DNA from: Gryllotalpicola ginsengisoli DSM 22003
Lineage (GTDB): Bacteria; Actinomycetota; Actinomycetes; Actinomycetales; Microbacteriaceae
Direction: 5' to 3'
DNA length: 64,000 nt
Assembly: GCF_000419445.1 (NCBI RefSeq)
Contig: NZ_AULK01000002.1
Coordinates: forward strand, 186,001 to 250,000
The notes under the pieces were generated by a model that saw nothing but the letters and a program-made list of their open reading frames with translations, was not told the DNA's origin and did not search any database. Positions within the stretch are counted from its first letter, which is position 1; the number at the start of each line of letters is the position of its first letter. Positions 50,989 through 57,798 of this stretch are shown here, in pieces. The translations under genes were made by a program, and so were the position numbers.

Positions 50989-51058
50989 TTGCGCTACTGA
51001 GATCCGCAGTGCGCTACTCGGATACGAGTCGCGGGGCGCGGATCCGAGTAGCGCAAGG
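50989..51058 (+). repeat. 70 bp inverted-repeat element, family B copy 3
   Basis: Ends TTGCGCTACT and GAGTAGCGCAA(GG). The inverted arms extend to GATCCGC/GCGGATC, about 18 bases with two mismatches. It matches copy 4 at 56 of 70 positions without gaps. It lies between convergent CNNM and old-yellow-enzyme genes. Confidence 0.85.
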
Positions 51059-51084
51059 CGGGGCGCCGTGCGGCGCGACGGATG

Positions 51085-52170
51085 CTAGAGCTTCGCGCGC
51101 TCGTATTGCGGCTGCCAGGCGGCGGCCGGCCCGTCGACGCCGAGGGTGCGCGCCCAGCGCAGCGGCGTGTGCGGGTCGCGCAGCGCCTCCCGGGCGATCA
51201 GCACCGCGTCGGCCTGGCCGCTCGCGACGATCTGCTCGGCCTGCTCGGCGGCGTTGATGATGCCGACCGCGCCGGTCGGCACCCCGGCCAGCGACTTCAC
51301 GTAGTGGGCGAAGCGCACCTGGTAGCCCGCCCCGACCGGGATCTGCGCGGGAGCGTTCCCGCCGCTCGAGACGTCGAAGAAGACCGCCCCGGCGTCGCGC
51401 GCCCAGCCGGCGACGGTGGCGGTGTCGGACTCGGTCCAGCCGCCGGGCGTCCAGTCGGTGGCCGAGAAGCGGACGAAGACGGCGGCGCGGCCGGCCACGG
51501 CATCCGTCACCGCGTCGACGACGCGCACGAGCAGCCGCGCGCGGTTCTCGAGCGCCCCGCCGTACTCGTCGTCGCGCGCGTTCGACAGCGGGGAGAGGAA
51601 CTGGTGCAGCAGGTAGCCGTGGGCGGCGTGCACCTCGAGCACGTCGAAGCCGGCACGGATGCTGCGCTCCGCCGCCGCCCGGAAGTCGGAGACGACCTTC
51701 TCGATGCCCGCGGCATCCAGCGCCTCGGGCGTGTCGTAGCCGGGGTAGGGCGCCGCCGAGGGCGCGACGGGCCGCCAGCCGCCCTCGTCGGCCGGCACCG
51801 TGCCGTGCCTGCCCTCCTGGCCCCACGGAGCGTACGTCGAGGCCTTGCGGCCGGCGTGCGCCAGCTGGATGCCGGCCTTCGCGCCGCGCTCGTGCAGGAA
51901 CGCGACGATGTGCGCCCACGCGGCCTCCTGCTCGTCGTTCCACAGCCCCGTGTCCTGCGGGGAGATGCGACCCTCGGGGCTGACCGCCGTCGCCTCCGTG
52001 ATGACGAGCGAGGCGCCGCCCGAGGCGAGCGAACCGAGGTGCACGAGGTGCCAGTCGGTCGGCACCCCGTCGCGCTCGTGCACCGAGTACTGGCACATCG
52101 GGGCGATGAAGACGCGGTTGCGGAACTCGACCGGGCCGAGGGTGAGCGGGGTGAACAGCTGGGAGGGCAT
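51085..52170 (-). CDS. Old yellow enzyme family NADH:flavin oxidoreductase (YqjM type)
   Basis: 361 residues, FMN-binding TIM barrel. 'NRVFIAPMCQYSVHERDGVPTDWHLVHLGSLASGG' has the Cys26/Tyr28 pair characteristic of YqjM-like enzymes. 'GIQLAHAGRKAS' and 'AGFDVLEVHAAHGYLLHQFLSPLSNARDDEYGG' form the active site and FMN site. It probably reduces activated alkenes of unknown origin with NADPH, in the cytosol. It lies 51 bases downstream of the HAD gene on the same strand, so co-transcription is possible. Confidence 0.92.
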   Translation of the reverse strand: MPSQLFTPLTLGPVEFRNRVFIAPMCQYSVHERDGVPTDWHLVHLGSLASGGASLVITEATAVSPEGRISPQDTGLWNDEQEAAWAHIVAFLHERGAKAGIQLAHAGRKASTYAPWGQEGRHGTVPADEGGWRPVAPSAAPYPGYDTPEALDAAGIEKVVSDFRAAAERSIRAGFDVLEVHAAHGYLLHQFLSPLSNARDDEYGGALENRARLLVRVVDAVTDAVAGRAAVFVRFSATDWTPGGWTESDTATVAGWARDAGAVFFDVSSGGNAPAQIPVGAGYQVRFAHYVKSLAGVPTGAVGIINAAEQAEQIVASGQADAVLIAREALRDPHTPLRWARTLGVDGPAAAWQPQYERAKL

Positions 52171-52221
52171 CGGGTCCTTCGCGTGAGGTCGGAGGTCGGA
52201 TGGTCGACGCGCGCGGTCGGG

Positions 52222-52848
52222 CTACGCGGCCAGAGACGCGAGGAACGCGCGCAGCGACTCGGGGTCGGTGAACACGTGGCCGGTGATGCCGAGCGCCTCG
52301 GCGCCCTGCACGTTGTCGGCCCTGTTGTCGGTGAACACGGCCTCGGCGGCGGTGATTCCGAGGTCGTCGAGCACGTGCCGGTAGATCGCCGCCTCGGGCT
52401 TGAGCAGCTTCAGCTCGCCGGAGACGTAGAACGCGTCGAAGAAGTCGGAGAGCGGGCCGTGCCGGAAGTAGCTGCCGAAGTCGGGGCCGGCGTTCGACAG
52501 CAGCGCCATGCGGGTGCCGCCCGCCCTGAGGTCGGCGAGCACCTCGATCGTGCCTGGGTTCACGGTCAGCCAGCTGCGGAAGTCGGCGGCCCACAGCTCG
52601 TGGATGCGCGCGTCGTCCCACCGGGCGCCGCAGTCGGCGGCGATCGCCTCCCAGTAGGCGCGCACCCCGGCGGTGCCCTGGTCGAGGCCGTCGCGGTGCG
52701 CGAAGTAGGCGGGCCAGAACACGTCGCTGTCGACGCCGGCGAGCGCGCGGATCGCCTCGCGGTCCTCCGGGCTCGGGGTGAGCGAGATGACCTCCCCGTA
52801 GTCGAACACGACGGTGCGGCCGGGCAGGGACAGGGGAGTGCGGGTCAC
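52222..52848 (-). CDS. HAD-superfamily hydrolase (subfamily IA)
   Basis: 208 residues. Motif I is 'RTVVFDYGEVISLTPS' with nucleophile Asp16; the second acid is replaced by Gly-Glu, as often seen in this subgroup. Motif II is 'MALLSNAGPDFG', motif III the Lys in 'ELKLLKPEAAIYRHVLDDL', motif IV 'AVFTDNRADNVQGAEALG'. A cap domain of about 80 residues precedes motif II. Substrate unknown, probably a small phosphate ester. The GTG lies 7 bases after TAGGTT (52856-52861, minus strand), so it is leaderless and shares a compact promoter with the divergent nnrD. Confidence 0.88.
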   Translation of the reverse strand: MTRTPLSLPGRTVVFDYGEVISLTPSPEDREAIRALAGVDSDVFWPAYFAHRDGLDQGTAGVRAYWEAIAADCGARWDDARIHELWAADFRSWLTVNPGTIEVLADLRAGGTRMALLSNAGPDFGSYFRHGPLSDFFDAFYVSGELKLLKPEAAIYRHVLDDLGITAAEAVFTDNRADNVQGAEALGITGHVFTDPESLRAFLASLAA

Positions 52849-52855
52849 GCATCCG

Positions 52856-52865
52856 AACCTATCGT
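52856..52865. promoter_or_regulatory. Overlapping divergent -10 boxes (TAGGTT and TATCGT)
   Basis: The minus-strand box TAGGTT (52856-52861) and the plus-strand box TATCGT (52860-52865) overlap by two bases. Each sits 6-7 bases from its start codon (52848 and 52872). RNA polymerase cannot occupy both at once, so the genes must compete. Confidence 0.6.
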
Positions 52866-52871
52866 GGAGGC

Positions 52872-53720
52872 ATGACGGCCGAGCGCGAGTGGACCGAGGA
52901 CGACCTGGCGCGGATCCTGCGCGCCCCCGGCCCCGACGACGACAAGTACACCCGGGGCGTGCTGGGGGTCGCGACCGGGTCGCAGCGCTACCCGGGGGCG
53001 GCGGTGCTCGGCGTCGAGGCCGCTGTGCGCACGGGCGTCGGCATGGTGCGCTACCTCGGGCCGGAGGCGCCGTCGCGGCTCGTGCTGCAGCGCCGACCCG
53101 AGATCGTCACCGGCGCCGGCCGGGTGCAGGCGTGGCTGGTCGGCTCCGGCATGCCCGCCGCGAGCGAGCGGGACCACGACGACGAGCTGCGCGTGCTCAC
53201 CGCGATGCGCGCCGGCGTGCCGGTGGTCGCCGACGCCGGGGCCCTCGACCGGGTCGCCGACGCGAAGGGCCCCGTGGTCGTCACCCCGCACTACCGGGAG
53301 CTGGAGCGGGCGCTGGCCGACTCGCGCGCGCCGCTCTCGCTCGACGAGATCCGATCGGATGCGGCATCCGCCGCCGCCCGCGCCGCGGACGCGCTCGGCG
53401 TGACCGTGCTGCTCAAAGGCTCGCGCACCCACATCGCCTCCCCGGGCGGGGAGCCGATCGTCGTCTCGCTCGGCACCCCGTGGCTCGCCACGGCGGGCAG
53501 CGGCGATGTGCTGGGCGGCGTGCTCGGGGCGCTGGTCGCCGGGCACTCCTCGTGGGTGGAGGCGCGCGGGCACGCCGCGCTGGCCGAGCTGGCCGCCTCG
53601 GCGGCGGCGCTGCACGGGCTGGCCGGGCGCCGCGCCTCGGCCGGCGGGCCGATCGTCGCGCTCGACATCGCGGCGGCCCTGCCCGCGACGGTCGCCGAGC
53701 TGCTCGCCGCGCGCCGGTAG
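52872..53720 (+). CDS. nnrD: ADP-dependent NAD(P)H-hydrate dehydratase
   Basis: 282 residues, ribokinase-like fold. 'DDKYTRGVLGVATGSQRYPGAAVLGVEAAVRTGVGMVRY' is the substrate-binding start, 'VTPHYRELERALAD' the middle motif and 'WLATAGSGDVLGGVLGAL' the GSGD anion hole with catalytic Asp. It repairs damaged NAD(P)H hydrates using ADP. The epimerase domain (NnrE) that is often fused is absent. The ATG is leaderless or near-leaderless, with GGAGG directly before it. Contains one CGGATGCGGCATCCG dyad at 53356-53370. Confidence 0.9.
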   Translation: MTAEREWTEDDLARILRAPGPDDDKYTRGVLGVATGSQRYPGAAVLGVEAAVRTGVGMVRYLGPEAPSRLVLQRRPEIVTGAGRVQAWLVGSGMPAASERDHDDELRVLTAMRAGVPVVADAGALDRVADAKGPVVVTPHYRELERALADSRAPLSLDEIRSDAASAAARAADALGVTVLLKGSRTHIASPGGEPIVVSLGTPWLATAGSGDVLGGVLGALVAGHSSWVEARGHAALAELAASAAALHGLAGRRASAGGPIVALDIAAALPATVAELLAARR

Positions 53721-53744
53721 CGGCCCGGCCGGCGGCCCGCGGGT

Positions 53745-53814
53745 TTGCGCTACTCGCATCCGCCGTGCGCGCCTCGTTGCCGAGTAGCGCAGCGCGGATC
53801 CGAGTAGCGCACGG
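53745..53814 (+). repeat. 70 bp inverted-repeat element, family B copy 4
   Basis: Ends TTGCGCTACT and GAGTAGCGCA(CGG), same orientation as the other three. It lies between nnrD and the GT87-like gene, both on the plus strand, so it is not restricted to convergent gaps. Confidence 0.85.
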
Positions 53815-53866
53815 GGCGGGCCGAGGCGGGCCGGGGCGCGGCCCGGCCGGCCGATAGGCTGGCGGC

Positions 53867-55072
53867 ATGCGCGCGCTGGCCCGACGTCGGACGCTGCTGT
53901 GGCCCGCGTTCCTGCTCGTGCACCTCGTCATCGCCGGGCTGTGCCTGAAGCCCGGCATCACGGGCGACTCCTTCAACGACGTGACCGGCTTCTACCGGGT
54001 CTGGGCCGAAGCGGCCCGCGACTACGGCCAGTGGCCGGGCATCACCCAGGCCTGGGTCTACCCCGTGCTCGCCCTGGTGCCGATGCTGCTGCCGCTGCTC
54101 GGCGGGCACGACGGCTACGGCGCCCTCTGGCTCGTGCTCGTGACCGCGCTCGACGCGGCGGCCTTCGCCCTGCTCACCGCCCAGCCGACCGTGCAGCGAG
54201 CGAAGGCCGCGTGGTACTGGCTGGCCTGCATCGCCGCCCTCGGCCCCGTCGCGCTCGGCCGGCTCGACATCATCTCGGTCGCGCTCGCCGTGATGGGGGT
54301 CGTGGCGCTCGCGACCCGGCCGGCCCTGGCCGGGGTGCTGCTCGCCCTCGGCGCCTGGGTCAAGTTCTGGCCCGCCGCGATCGTCGCCGCCCTCGTCATC
54401 GCCGTGAAGGAGCGCTGGCGGGTGCTGGTGGGCGCCCTCGCCGCGACCGCGGCGATCGTCGTGGCGGATGCCGCACTCGGCGGCGCGCACCAGGTCTTCA
54501 GCTTCATCGGGCAGCAGGCCGGCCGGGGCCTGCAGATCGAGTCGCCGTTCGCCACCTCGCTGCTCTGGGCGGTGCGCGCAGGTGTGCCGCACGCCCGCAT
54601 CTACTACGACACCGGCATCTACACCTACCAGGTCGAGGGGCCCGGGGCGGCCGTGCTCGCGAAGGCCGCCGACTGGGGCATGGGGCTCGCCGTGGCCGCG
54701 ACCGCGCTCCTCGGCCTGCGGGCGGCGCTGCGCAAGGCAGAGCCGCGGCTCGCGGCGGCCCTGCTGGCGCTCGGGTTCACGGCGGCGTTCTGCGCCTTCG
54801 ACAAGGTCGGGTCGCCGCAGTACCAGAGCTGGTTCGCCGTGCCGGTGATGATGGGGCTGCTGGTCGCGGCGCGCCGCTTCCGCGCCCCGGCGGTCATGGT
54901 GCTCGTGATGACGGCGCTCAGCCAGGTGATCTATCCGTGGAACTACGGCGCCCTGACCGGCGCGCACACGTGGATGCTGCTGGTCATCGGGGTACGCAAT
55001 CTGCTGGAGATCGCGCTGTTCGCCTGGGCGCTCGTGGCGCTCTGGAAGGCGGGCAGCCGGAGAGGAACCTGA
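53867..55072 (+). CDS. GT87-like polyprenyl-phosphate mannosyltransferase-type membrane protein
   Basis: 401 residues with about 10-11 membrane helices. The first extracytoplasmic loop has 'GDSFNDVTGFYRVWAEAARDYGQWPGITQAWVYP', where the Asp residues match the catalytic acid region of GT-C (GT87/PimE-like) enzymes, and 'LGRLDIISVALAVMGVVAL' and 'WVKFWPAAIVAALVI' are typical later motifs. It probably moves a sugar from a polyprenyl phosphate to an envelope lipid or glycan. TAGGCT (53855-53860) is 6 bases before the ATG, so leaderless. The thiamine-binding protein gene follows after 2 bases. Confidence 0.8.
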   Translation: MRALARRRTLLWPAFLLVHLVIAGLCLKPGITGDSFNDVTGFYRVWAEAARDYGQWPGITQAWVYPVLALVPMLLPLLGGHDGYGALWLVLVTALDAAAFALLTAQPTVQRAKAAWYWLACIAALGPVALGRLDIISVALAVMGVVALATRPALAGVLLALGAWVKFWPAAIVAALVIAVKERWRVLVGALAATAAIVVADAALGGAHQVFSFIGQQAGRGLQIESPFATSLLWAVRAGVPHARIYYDTGIYTYQVEGPGAAVLAKAADWGMGLAVAATALLGLRAALRKAEPRLAAALLALGFTAAFCAFDKVGSPQYQSWFAVPVMMGLLVAARRFRAPAVMVLVMTALSQVIYPWNYGALTGAHTWMLLVIGVRNLLEIALFAWALVALWKAGSRRGT

Positions 55073-55074
55073 TC

Positions 55075-55410
55075 ATGATCGTCGCATTCTCCGTCGCCCC
55101 CTCGGGCGGCCCGTCCGCGCACGAGGACGGCTCGGTGCACGACGCGGTCGCCGCCGCCGTGGCCGTCGTGCGCGCCTCGGGGCTGCCGAACCGCACCTCG
55201 TCGATGTTCACCGAGATCGAGGGCGAGTGGGACGAGGTCTTCGACGTCGTCAAGCGCGCGACCGAGGCCGTGCTGCCGTTCGGCAGCCGCGTCTCGCTCG
55301 TGCTGAAGGCCGACATCCGCCCCGGCCGCACCGGCGAGCTGGACGGCAAGATCGAGCGGCTCGAGCGGGCTCTGGGCGACGCGGATGCCTCGGCCGAGGC
55401 ATCCGATTAA
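55075..55410 (+). CDS. Thiamine-binding protein family (YqgV/MTH1187-like, DUF77)
   Basis: 111 residues. 'MIVAFSVAPSGG', 'SVHDAVAAAVAVVRASGLPNRTSSMFTEIEGEWDEVFDVVKRATEAVL' and 'RVSLVLKADIRPG' match the small ferredoxin-like-fold family that binds thiamine in Bacillus YqgV homologues. AGAGGA lies 8 bases before the ATG. It is 2 bases from the GT87-like stop, so co-transcribed. The last codons form the perfect 24 bp palindrome at 55382-55405, which could be the transcription terminator inside the coding sequence. Confidence 0.82.
   Translation: MIVAFSVAPSGGPSAHEDGSVHDAVAAAVAVVRASGLPNRTSSMFTEIEGEWDEVFDVVKRATEAVLPFGSRVSLVLKADIRPGRTGELDGKIERLERALGDADASAEASD
55382..55405. terminator. 24 bp perfect palindrome with CGGATGCCTCGG half
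   Basis: The half-site is followed directly by its reverse complement, inside the last codons of the thiamine-binding gene. It resembles the hairpin at 9609-9633. A terminator role is inferred; there is no T-run. Confidence 0.5.
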
Positions 55411-55425
55411 CTCGATGTAAACCCG

Positions 55426-55455
55426 CTCGAATCGTTTCGAGGCGGCACGTACAAT
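55426..55455 (+). promoter_or_regulatory. MFS promoter (TACAAT) with palindrome CTCGAA-TCGT-TTCGAG
   Basis: TACAAT at 55450-55455 lies 7 bases before the ATG at 55463. The 6-base inverted repeat at 55426-55441 covers the -35 region, a typical operator position for a repressor of an efflux gene. No repressor gene is adjacent. Confidence 0.6.
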
Positions 55456-55462
55456 CGCAGGC

Positions 55463-56725
55463 ATGTCCCTCCAGCCCGGCGGGCCGACGCAGTTGTCGCC
55501 GGCCCGCATTCGTTTTGCTCTGATCGCGCTCGCGATCGGCGGCTTCGCCATCGGGTCGACCGAGTTCGTGGCGATGGGCCTGCTGCCCGACATCGCGCAC
55601 GCGATGCTGCCCGGGGTGTGGGCACGCAGCCACGAGGCGGCCAACGCGCAGGCCGGGCTGATGGTGAGCGCGTACGCGCTCGGCGTCGTGGTGGGCGCCC
55701 CGACGATCGCCGCGGCGGCCGCGAAGCTGCCGCGCAAGCAGCTGCTGCTGTGGCTGCTCGTCGCGTTCACGCTGGCGACCGCGGCGGCCGCCCTCGCGCC
55801 GAACTTCCCGACGCTGCTGATCTTCCGCTTCATCTGCGGGCTGCCGCACGGGGCGTACTTCGGCATCGCCTCGCTGGTCGCCGCGTCGCTGATGGGGCCC
55901 GGCAAGCGGGCGCGCGGCGTCGCCTTCGTGCTGACCGGGCTCACCGTCGCCAACATCGTCGGGGTGCCGGCGATCACCTGGGTAGGGGAGAGCTTCGGCT
56001 GGCGCGTCGCCTACGGGGTGGTGGCCGGGCTGTTCGCCGTGACCTTCCTGGCCGTCGCGATCGCCGTGCCGTGGAGCCCGGGCAACCGGCACCAGACGAT
56101 CCGCCGCGAGCTGTCGGCGTTCCGGCACACGCAGGTGTGGCTCGCACTCGGCATGGGCGCGATCGGATTCGGCGGGTTCTTCGCCCTGTACACGTACATC
56201 GCGCCGCTGGTCACCGACGTCGCCGGCCTGCCGCAGCAGCCGTGGGTGCCGGTGTCGCTCGTCGTGTGCGGCGTCGGCATGTTCGTCGGCAACCTCGTCG
56301 CCGGGCACACCGCCGACCGCTCGGCGCCGAAGACGATCATCGGCGCCTTCCTCGCGGTGATCGTCACGCTGGCGTTCACCGGCATCGTGGCGCACATCCC
56401 GGCGCTGCTGATCGTCGGCATCTTCCTGGTCGGGGCGGCCTCGTCGGCGGTCTCGCCGGCGGTGCAGCTGCGGCTGATGGACGTCGCCCACGACGCCCAG
56501 TCGATCGCGTCGGCGCTGAACCACTCGGCGTTCAACATGGGCAACTCGCTCGGCGCCTACCTCGGCGGCGTGGTCGTCGGGCTCGGCCTCGGGTACCGGG
56601 CCCCGATCTGGATCGGCATCGGGCTGACGCTGCTCGGCATGGGCATCGCGATCGTGTCGTTCATCATCGAGAAGCGCCGCGGCGAGCTGCGCCACACCAA
56701 GCCCCTGGACCTCGCCCACGTGTAG
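55463..56725 (+). CDS. MFS transporter, DHA1 (AraJ/drug efflux) type
   Basis: 420 residues with 12 helices. 'FALIALAIGGFAIGSTEFVAMGLLPDIA' begins the protein and is characteristic of AraJ/DHA1 exporters. 'NAQAGLMVSAYALGVVVGAPTIAAAAAKLPRK' holds motif A region, and 'LVAASLMGPGKRARGVAFVLTGLTVANIVGVP' motif C region. Substrate unknown. Leaderless start with a TACAAT box and an operator-like palindrome. The 3' side carries three 54 bp repeats. Confidence 0.88.
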   Translation: MSLQPGGPTQLSPARIRFALIALAIGGFAIGSTEFVAMGLLPDIAHAMLPGVWARSHEAANAQAGLMVSAYALGVVVGAPTIAAAAAKLPRKQLLLWLLVAFTLATAAAALAPNFPTLLIFRFICGLPHGAYFGIASLVAASLMGPGKRARGVAFVLTGLTVANIVGVPAITWVGESFGWRVAYGVVAGLFAVTFLAVAIAVPWSPGNRHQTIRRELSAFRHTQVWLALGMGAIGFGGFFALYTYIAPLVTDVAGLPQQPWVPVSLVVCGVGMFVGNLVAGHTADRSAPKTIIGAFLAVIVTLAFTGIVAHIPALLIVGIFLVGAASSAVSPAVQLRLMDVAHDAQSIASALNHSAFNMGNSLGAYLGGVVVGLGLGYRAPIWIGIGLTLLGMGIAIVSFIIEKRRGELRHTKPLDLAHV

Positions 56726-56746
56726 CCCGGGGGCGGGCGGGCCGTC

Positions 56747-56800
56747 GATTCGTCGAAAATCGTCCCCGCCGACGGCCCGGGGCGCACAAGTCGACGAATC
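56747..56800 (+). repeat. 54 bp inverted-repeat element, family A copy 3
   Basis: Exact ends GATTCGTCGA and TCGACGAATC. First of three tandem copies after the MFS gene. Confidence 0.85.
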
Positions 56801-56818
56801 GCCGGCGGTGCAGGCATC

Positions 56819-56872
56819 CGCTCGTCGAAAAGCGTCGGCGAATGCGCCGGCGCGAGCACAATTCGACGAATC
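56819..56872 (+). repeat. 54 bp inverted-repeat element, family A copy 4
   Basis: The left end is degenerate (CGCTCGTCGA), the right end exact. The length is still 54 bp and it starts 72 bases after copy 3. Confidence 0.8.
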
Positions 56873-56888
56873 GTCGGTGGCCGGCATC

Positions 56889-56942
56889 GATTCGTCGAAA
56901 GTGGTCGACGCAGGCGTCTCAAAGAGCGAAAAGTGACGAATC
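56889..56942 (+). repeat. 54 bp inverted-repeat element, family A copy 5
   Basis: Left end exact, right end GTGACGAATC. It starts 70 bases after copy 4. Copies 3-5 fill the gap between convergent genes; nothing else is recognisable there except the family C copy that follows. Confidence 0.8.
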
Positions 56943-56961
56943 GCTATGCGCAACCAGCGTC

Positions 56962-57060
56962 ACCAAGTAGGACGCTCCACGAGGCGGCGGCTTGCTCGCC
57001 GCCGAACGCTGAGCCCGCCCGAGCCGACCGCGCCGCACCGGGCGGGGACCCGCGCGCGAA
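56962..57060 (-). repeat. Family C repeat, copy 3
   Basis: On the minus strand it carries GCGGTCGGCT, then GGCGAGCAAGCCGC (56987-57000) and GTGGAGCG, in the same order as copy 1. The hairpin around the GCAAG loop has seven of eight pairs. Confidence 0.55.
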
Positions 57061-57065
57061 CCAGC

Positions 57066-57716
57066 TCAGTCGTTGTGCAGCAGGATGCCGTCGGCGATGG
57101 CGCGCTTGCGCAGCGCGACCTTGGTGCCGACGTCGTACCCGGCGAGGCGGTACTTCTCGCGGATGCGCTTCAAGTAGCTCTTCGCCGTCTCGTCGCTGAT
57201 GCCGAGCTTGTAGGCCACCGACTTGACCGGCTCGCCGGCGCCGTAGAGGGCCATCACCCGGCGCTCCTGCGCGCTCAGCTTCGGGCCGCCGCTGCCCTCG
57301 GTGGTGTTGAGCGCCAGGTCGAGCTCGGCGGAGATGAACGACTCGCCGGCGACGGCCGAGCGGATGGCCTCGGCGATCATCGCGGCGTCCTCGCTCTTGA
57401 CCACGTAGCCGAGCGCGCCGGAGGCGAGCGCCTCGCGCACCACGTTCGGATCGGAGTAGGCGCTCATCAGCACGGTCTTGACGTTCGCCGACTTGAGCGT
57501 CGCGAGCTTCACGGAGATGGGGATGTTGTCTTTCAGGTCGAGGTCGAGCAGCACGACGTCGACGGGGAACTTGGCGCTGGTCATGAGCTCGGGCCAGCTC
57601 GCGACCGTCTCGACGACGTCGATGTCGTTGGCCACGTTGCGGATCCACTCGGTGAGCGCGCCGAGGATCATCCGGTGATCGTCCACGATGGCGATCCTGA
57701 TGGGTTGGCCTGTCAC
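57066..57716 (-). CDS. LuxR/NarL-family response regulator
   Basis: 216 residues. The receiver has the acidic pair in 'RIAIVDDHRMILG', phospho-acceptor Asp58 in 'VDVVLLDLDLKDN', and Lys in 'GALGYVVKSEDA'. The C-terminal helix-turn-helix is 'LSAQERRVMALYGAGEPVKSVAYKLGISDETAKSYLKRIREKYRLAG'. The GTG is preceded by GAGGAG at good spacing. It follows the membrane-protein gene by 82 bases; a TATGCT box (57774-57779, minus strand) there may give it a second promoter. It is the output partner of the kinase at 58986-60152. Confidence 0.92.
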   Translation of the reverse strand: MTGQPIRIAIVDDHRMILGALTEWIRNVANDIDVVETVASWPELMTSAKFPVDVVLLDLDLKDNIPISVKLATLKSANVKTVLMSAYSDPNVVREALASGALGYVVKSEDAAMIAEAIRSAVAGESFISAELDLALNTTEGSGGPKLSAQERRVMALYGAGEPVKSVAYKLGISDETAKSYLKRIREKYRLAGYDVGTKVALRKRAIADGILLHND

Positions 57717-57798
57717 GTTGTCTCCTCTTCGCTTCGCCGGGATCGAAGCTTGGTGCGACGGATGCTTGTGCTGAGCATATTCTGTTGCATTCGGCCCC

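Noticed and set aside
56747-56942. Family A cluster as a CRISPR or integron attC array
   Set aside because: The regular part is the palindromic ends with variable interior, but spacing between units varies (16-29 bases), there is no integrase or cas gene, and no gene cassettes lie between units.
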